Source: Candidatus Aminicenantota bacterium (lineage in GTDB: Bacteria; Acidobacteriota; Aminicenantia; UBA2199). Taken from it: a DNA stretch of 9,079 nt. The notes beneath the pieces were generated by a model. That model searched no databases and was not told where the DNA came from. It was given only the letters and a program-made list of their open reading frames with translations. This document shows, in pieces, positions 6,908 through 9,079 of the stretch. The DNA lies in assembly GCA_030639705.1 (NCBI GenBank), contig DAOWKX010000140.1, forward strand, positions 1 to 9,079, in the 5' to 3' direction. Position 1 is the stretch's first letter. The number at the start of each line of letters is the position of its first letter. The translations under genes and the position numbers were made by a program.

Positions 6908-6938
6908 TTTTGACATTATTTAAACAGATATGGATCAT

Positions 6939-6967
6939 AGTATACCAGTAATGAGGTCAGTAAACAA
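6939..6967 (-). promoter_or_regulatory. Predicted promoter of the DUF4342 gene and possibly the whole minus-strand set
   Basis: On the minus strand TTGTTT (6967-6962) is followed after 17 bases by TATACT (6944-6939), a 5 of 6 match for the -10. The transcript would start near 6932, giving a leader of about 37 bases that holds the Shine-Dalgarno site. It is divergent from the ppsR promoter. Confidence 0.5.
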
Positions 6968-7021
6968 GATATGAGCGTCTCAACCGCACTGGTTATGGAT
7001 GGTTTTAGGCATTTCTAAAGT

Positions 7022-7050
7022 TTGACATGCTTGACTGTATGGGCTAGAAT
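7022..7050 (+). promoter_or_regulatory. Near-consensus sigma-70 promoter of ppsR-tsaD
   Basis: A perfect TTGACA (7022-7027) is followed after exactly 17 bases by TAGAAT (7045-7050), 5 of 6 to consensus. It is the best promoter in the window and fits a constitutively expressed housekeeping pair. The expected transcription start near 7057 is only about 3 bases before the annotated ATG. Confidence 0.75.
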
Positions 7051-7059
7051 GGGAAGGCC

Positions 7060-7905
7060 ATGGGGCGAACGAACTTGTCTTATCAACGGCATGTTTTTGC
7101 TATTTCCGATGCCACGGGAAAAACCTGTGAGACTGTTGTACAAGCTGCGCTCAGCCAATTTAAAACCACCCGGATTATTTTGCAAACCATCTCCAATGTG
7201 CGTTCCCTCAAGCATATAAATGAAATCATAGAAAAAGCTGTTGCCGTGGATGGTATTATCATCTACACCATGGTTTCAACCGAACTTCGCCAGAAGCTAT
7301 CGGAATTGGGGCGTCTTCATGCCGTTCCCACAGTGGATATTCTTGGACCTGTTTTAACCCGATTTACTGATTTTCTGGAGATATCTCCCCTGGCCCGGCC
7401 CGGACTTTTTCGTCATTTGGATAGCGAGTATTTTAAGCGAATAGAAGCCTTGGACTATACCATTATGCATGATGATGGCATTGGTGTGTCTGCTCTGGAT
7501 GAAGCTGAAATTGTCATTCTGGGGGTTTCCAGAACCTCCAAAACACCGGTCAGTATTTATCTCTCTTACCGGGGATGGAAAGTCGCCAATATTCCGGTTA
7601 TTGTAAATTTTAGTCTCCCCAAAGAATTGTTTGCCATTGATCAGGATAAGGTCATTGCCCTGACGATCAATCCCAACCGCCTCTATCTGATTCGGATGGA
7701 ACGCCAGTCGAAGTTGAGTAACTATGATCTGGGAGATTATACAGATCCGGAGAAGATCAAGAGTGAGATCGCGCTTGGATTGAGGATATATCAAGAGAAT
7801 GACTGGCCCGTAGTCAATGTATCCCATAAATCCATCGAAGAAATCGCAACCGATATCATGCGCATTATTTATACGAGAAAGGGTATAAAAAAGGGCAAAA
7901 TGTAG
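7060..7905 (+). CDS. ppsR: PEP synthase / pyruvate,phosphate dikinase regulatory protein (kinase-pyrophosphorylase)
   Basis: The 281-residue length and motifs fit the DUF299 family. These bifunctional enzymes switch PEP synthase or PPDK off by ADP-dependent phosphorylation of an active-site Thr and on again by phosphate-dependent removal, releasing pyrophosphate. Visible motifs are VFAISDATGKT (12-22), HDDG (137-140), the P-loop GVSRTSKT (155-162) with PVSIYL after it, and NPNRL (204-208). The cytoplasmic target enzyme is not in the window, so PpsR and PDRP1 cannot be told apart. An in-frame TAG at 7045-7047 makes ATG 7060 the most upstream ATG; GGGAAGG at 7051-7057 is too close to be a normal ribosome site. 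A TTG at 7075 is an alternative start that costs five residues and no motif. It is followed after 6 bases by tsaD and almost certainly shares its transcript. Confidence 0.93.
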   Translation: MGRTNLSYQRHVFAISDATGKTCETVVQAALSQFKTTRIILQTISNVRSLKHINEIIEKAVAVDGIIIYTMVSTELRQKLSELGRLHAVPTVDILGPVLTRFTDFLEISPLARPGLFRHLDSEYFKRIEALDYTIMHDDGIGVSALDEAEIVILGVSRTSKTPVSIYLSYRGWKVANIPVIVNFSLPKELFAIDQDKVIALTINPNRLYLIRMERQSKLSNYDLGDYTDPEKIKSEIALGLRIYQENDWPVVNVSHKSIEEIATDIMRIIYTRKGIKKGKM

Positions 7906-7911
7906 GATTCT

Positions 7912-8949
7912 ATGCTCATTTTTGGTATAGAAACGTCATGTGATGAAACTGCGGTTTCTTTGATTCAAAGGGGAGCTACCAATAGTGTCATTGCCGAAAA
8001 GATAAAGTCTCAGATTCCTCTTCATGCCGAGTACGGAGGAATTGTACCGGAGATCGCATCCAGAACTCATCTGGAGGTGATTGATACCCTAACCGAGTCG
8101 GTTTTAAAAAAATCAAAACAAAAAATGAATGATATCGAGTTGATCGGGGTAACCCAGGGGCCGGGTTTAATCGGATCCCTTCTGGTTGGATTATCTTTTG
8201 CCAAAGCAATATCCTTTAGAGAAAAAATACCTTTGGTACCGGTGGATCATATCCATTCTCATATCGAATCCGTTTTTATCGATCATCCTGATATTGAGTA
8301 TCCACTGGTGGCCCTGGTAGTCTCAGGCGGCCACACTTCGTTGTTCTATCAGGTGTCTAAGTTTGAGACTCAATTGATTGCCAAAACCAGAGACGATGCA
8401 GTGGGAGAAGTGATGGATAAGATTGCCAAATTCTACGGGCTGCCTTATCCCGGTGGTCCAATACTGGATGGACTTTACGGTTCAGGTGATCCGCACCGCT
8501 TTTCTTTTACCATTCCCAGAATGAGCGATGGATCAAATGATTTTTCCTTCTCTGGATATAAGACGGCAGTATTGCGTTATACCCGGCAGCACAAGCTTAC
8601 CCGGGACAACCAGTTGTTTAGGGATTTGGTTTCATCTTTTCTCTATTCGGTTATAGGCTATTTAGTTTCGAAAACCGAATCAGCCGTCAAGAACCATTCG
8701 GTAAAATCTGTGATTGTCGCCGGAGGCGTGAGCCGAAATTCTCTGTTACGTAAAAAATTCAAAGAGGCTTTTCAGAGTAAAAATATACCTTTATATTTAC
8801 CATCACCAAAACAATGCACAGATAATGCGTTGATGGTGGCCTGGCTTGCATATGAGACCTATATGAAATTTCCGGATCGGAATTATTTTGATTTTCATAT
8901 AAATGCATATTCCCGTGCTGCTTTCAGAGAGAATAAAAAACACCGGTGA
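7912..8949 (+). CDS. tsaD: tRNA N6-threonylcarbamoyladenosine (t6A37) transferase TsaD (Gcp/Kae1/YgjD)
   Basis: The 345-residue protein is full length. TsaD transfers the threonylcarbamoyl group from threonylcarbamoyl-AMP to A37 of ANN-decoding tRNAs, working with TsaB and TsaE in the cytoplasm. Family motifs are all present: FGIETSCDET (4-13), EYGGIVPEIASRTH (40-53), GPGLIGSLLVG (83-93), the metal-binding HIHSH with His113 and His117, LVVSGGHTSL (135-144), DDAVGEVMDKIAKFYGLPYPGG (161-182), FSFSGYKTAV (211-220), AGGVSRNS (270-277) and CTDNA with the metal ligand Asp304. AGGA at 7904-7907 overlaps the ppsR stop and serves as the ribosome site 4 bases before the ATG. The other t6A genes are not in the window. 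Identification is secure. Confidence 0.98.
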   Translation: MLIFGIETSCDETAVSLIQRGATNSVIAEKIKSQIPLHAEYGGIVPEIASRTHLEVIDTLTESVLKKSKQKMNDIELIGVTQGPGLIGSLLVGLSFAKAISFREKIPLVPVDHIHSHIESVFIDHPDIEYPLVALVVSGGHTSLFYQVSKFETQLIAKTRDDAVGEVMDKIAKFYGLPYPGGPILDGLYGSGDPHRFSFTIPRMSDGSNDFSFSGYKTAVLRYTRQHKLTRDNQLFRDLVSSFLYSVIGYLVSKTESAVKNHSVKSVIVAGGVSRNSLLRKKFKEAFQSKNIPLYLPSPKQCTDNALMVAWLAYETYMKFPDRNYFDFHINAYSRAAFRENKKHR

Positions 8950-9055
8950 TCATAAAAAATGCAGTATAAATTGCAGATAGATTCTTTTTTCAAATTCATG
9001 CTGCCGGACATTTTTTATGGTTCCCTGTCGGATTCAGACCATCAAAAGCAAAAGA

Positions 9056-9079
9056 AGAGGAGATGAGGCAAAAATATGA
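9056..9079 (+). promoter_or_regulatory. Ribosome site and probable start of a gene running off the window
   Basis: AGAGGAG at 9056-9062 is followed by ATG at 9063-9065, and GAGG at 9065-9068 lies 7 bases before another ATG at 9076-9078. The two ATGs are in different frames. The spacing favours 9076, but too few codons are present to identify a product. The gene would lie on the same strand as tsaD. The 126 bases between tsaD and here (8950-9075) show no clear terminator. Confidence 0.35.

Noticed and set aside
7354..7827. 157-codon open frame on the minus strand opposite ppsR
   Set aside because: It lies wholly within a conserved gene, has no ribosome site I can see, and the protein shows no family motif.
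8959..9066. 35-residue open frame after tsaD, ending in an ATGA overlap with ATG 9063
   Set aside because: The overlap is suggestive of coupling, but there is no good ribosome site before 8959, the product has no recognisable motif, and 9076 is the better start for the next gene.

Overview
The window is AT-rich bacterial DNA from an organism that looks Gram-negative: it encodes two predicted lipoproteins and a single-pass anti-sigma factor with a large extracytoplasmic domain. Nothing seen fixes the phylum. An environmental lineage such as a low-GC Desulfobacterota relative or a candidate phylum is a guess. No mobile-element gene, tRNA, rRNA or CRISPR array was recognised.

Layout. Positions 1-256 hold no recognisable gene. 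They carry a nested inverted repeat with two internal hairpins (21-152), then a promoter-like sequence. A large plus-strand gene (257-3118) encodes a lipoprotein with TPR repeats and a C-terminal CHAT domain, a caspase/separase-like protease fold with its His and Cys in place. Four minus-strand genes converge on it. In transcription order they are a small DUF4342-like protein (6895-6629), a sulfatase-superfamily lipoprotein (6577-5003), a divergent sigma factor (4921-3926) and a membrane anti-sigma factor (3936-3124). The sigma and anti-sigma genes overlap by 11 bases, and the anti-sigma gene ends 5 bases from the end of the CHAT gene. A 164-bp divergent promoter region then leads to two plus-strand housekeeping genes, a PEP synthase/PPDK regulatory protein (ppsR type, 7060-7905) and tsaD (7912-8949). 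The probable start of another gene lies in the last bases.

The most interesting part is 257-4921: a TPR-CHAT protease-like lipoprotein beside a sigma/anti-sigma pair. The lipoprotein and the C-terminal half of the anti-sigma factor are predicted to lie in the same extracytoplasmic compartment. The protease could therefore cut the anti-sigma factor and release the sigma factor. That would be a cell-envelope analogue of the known Craspase logic, in which TPR-CHAT cleaves the sigma inhibitor Csx30, but with no CRISPR parts here. This is a hypothesis from gene content and topology. A C9 tract just after the lipobox codon of the CHAT gene could make the module phase-variable.

The ppsR-tsaD end is ordinary core metabolism and tRNA modification. 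Three predicted promoters (CHAT, sigma, ppsR) sit so close to their start codons that the mRNAs would be almost leaderless. The DUF4342 gene has a normal leader and a strong Shine-Dalgarno sequence.
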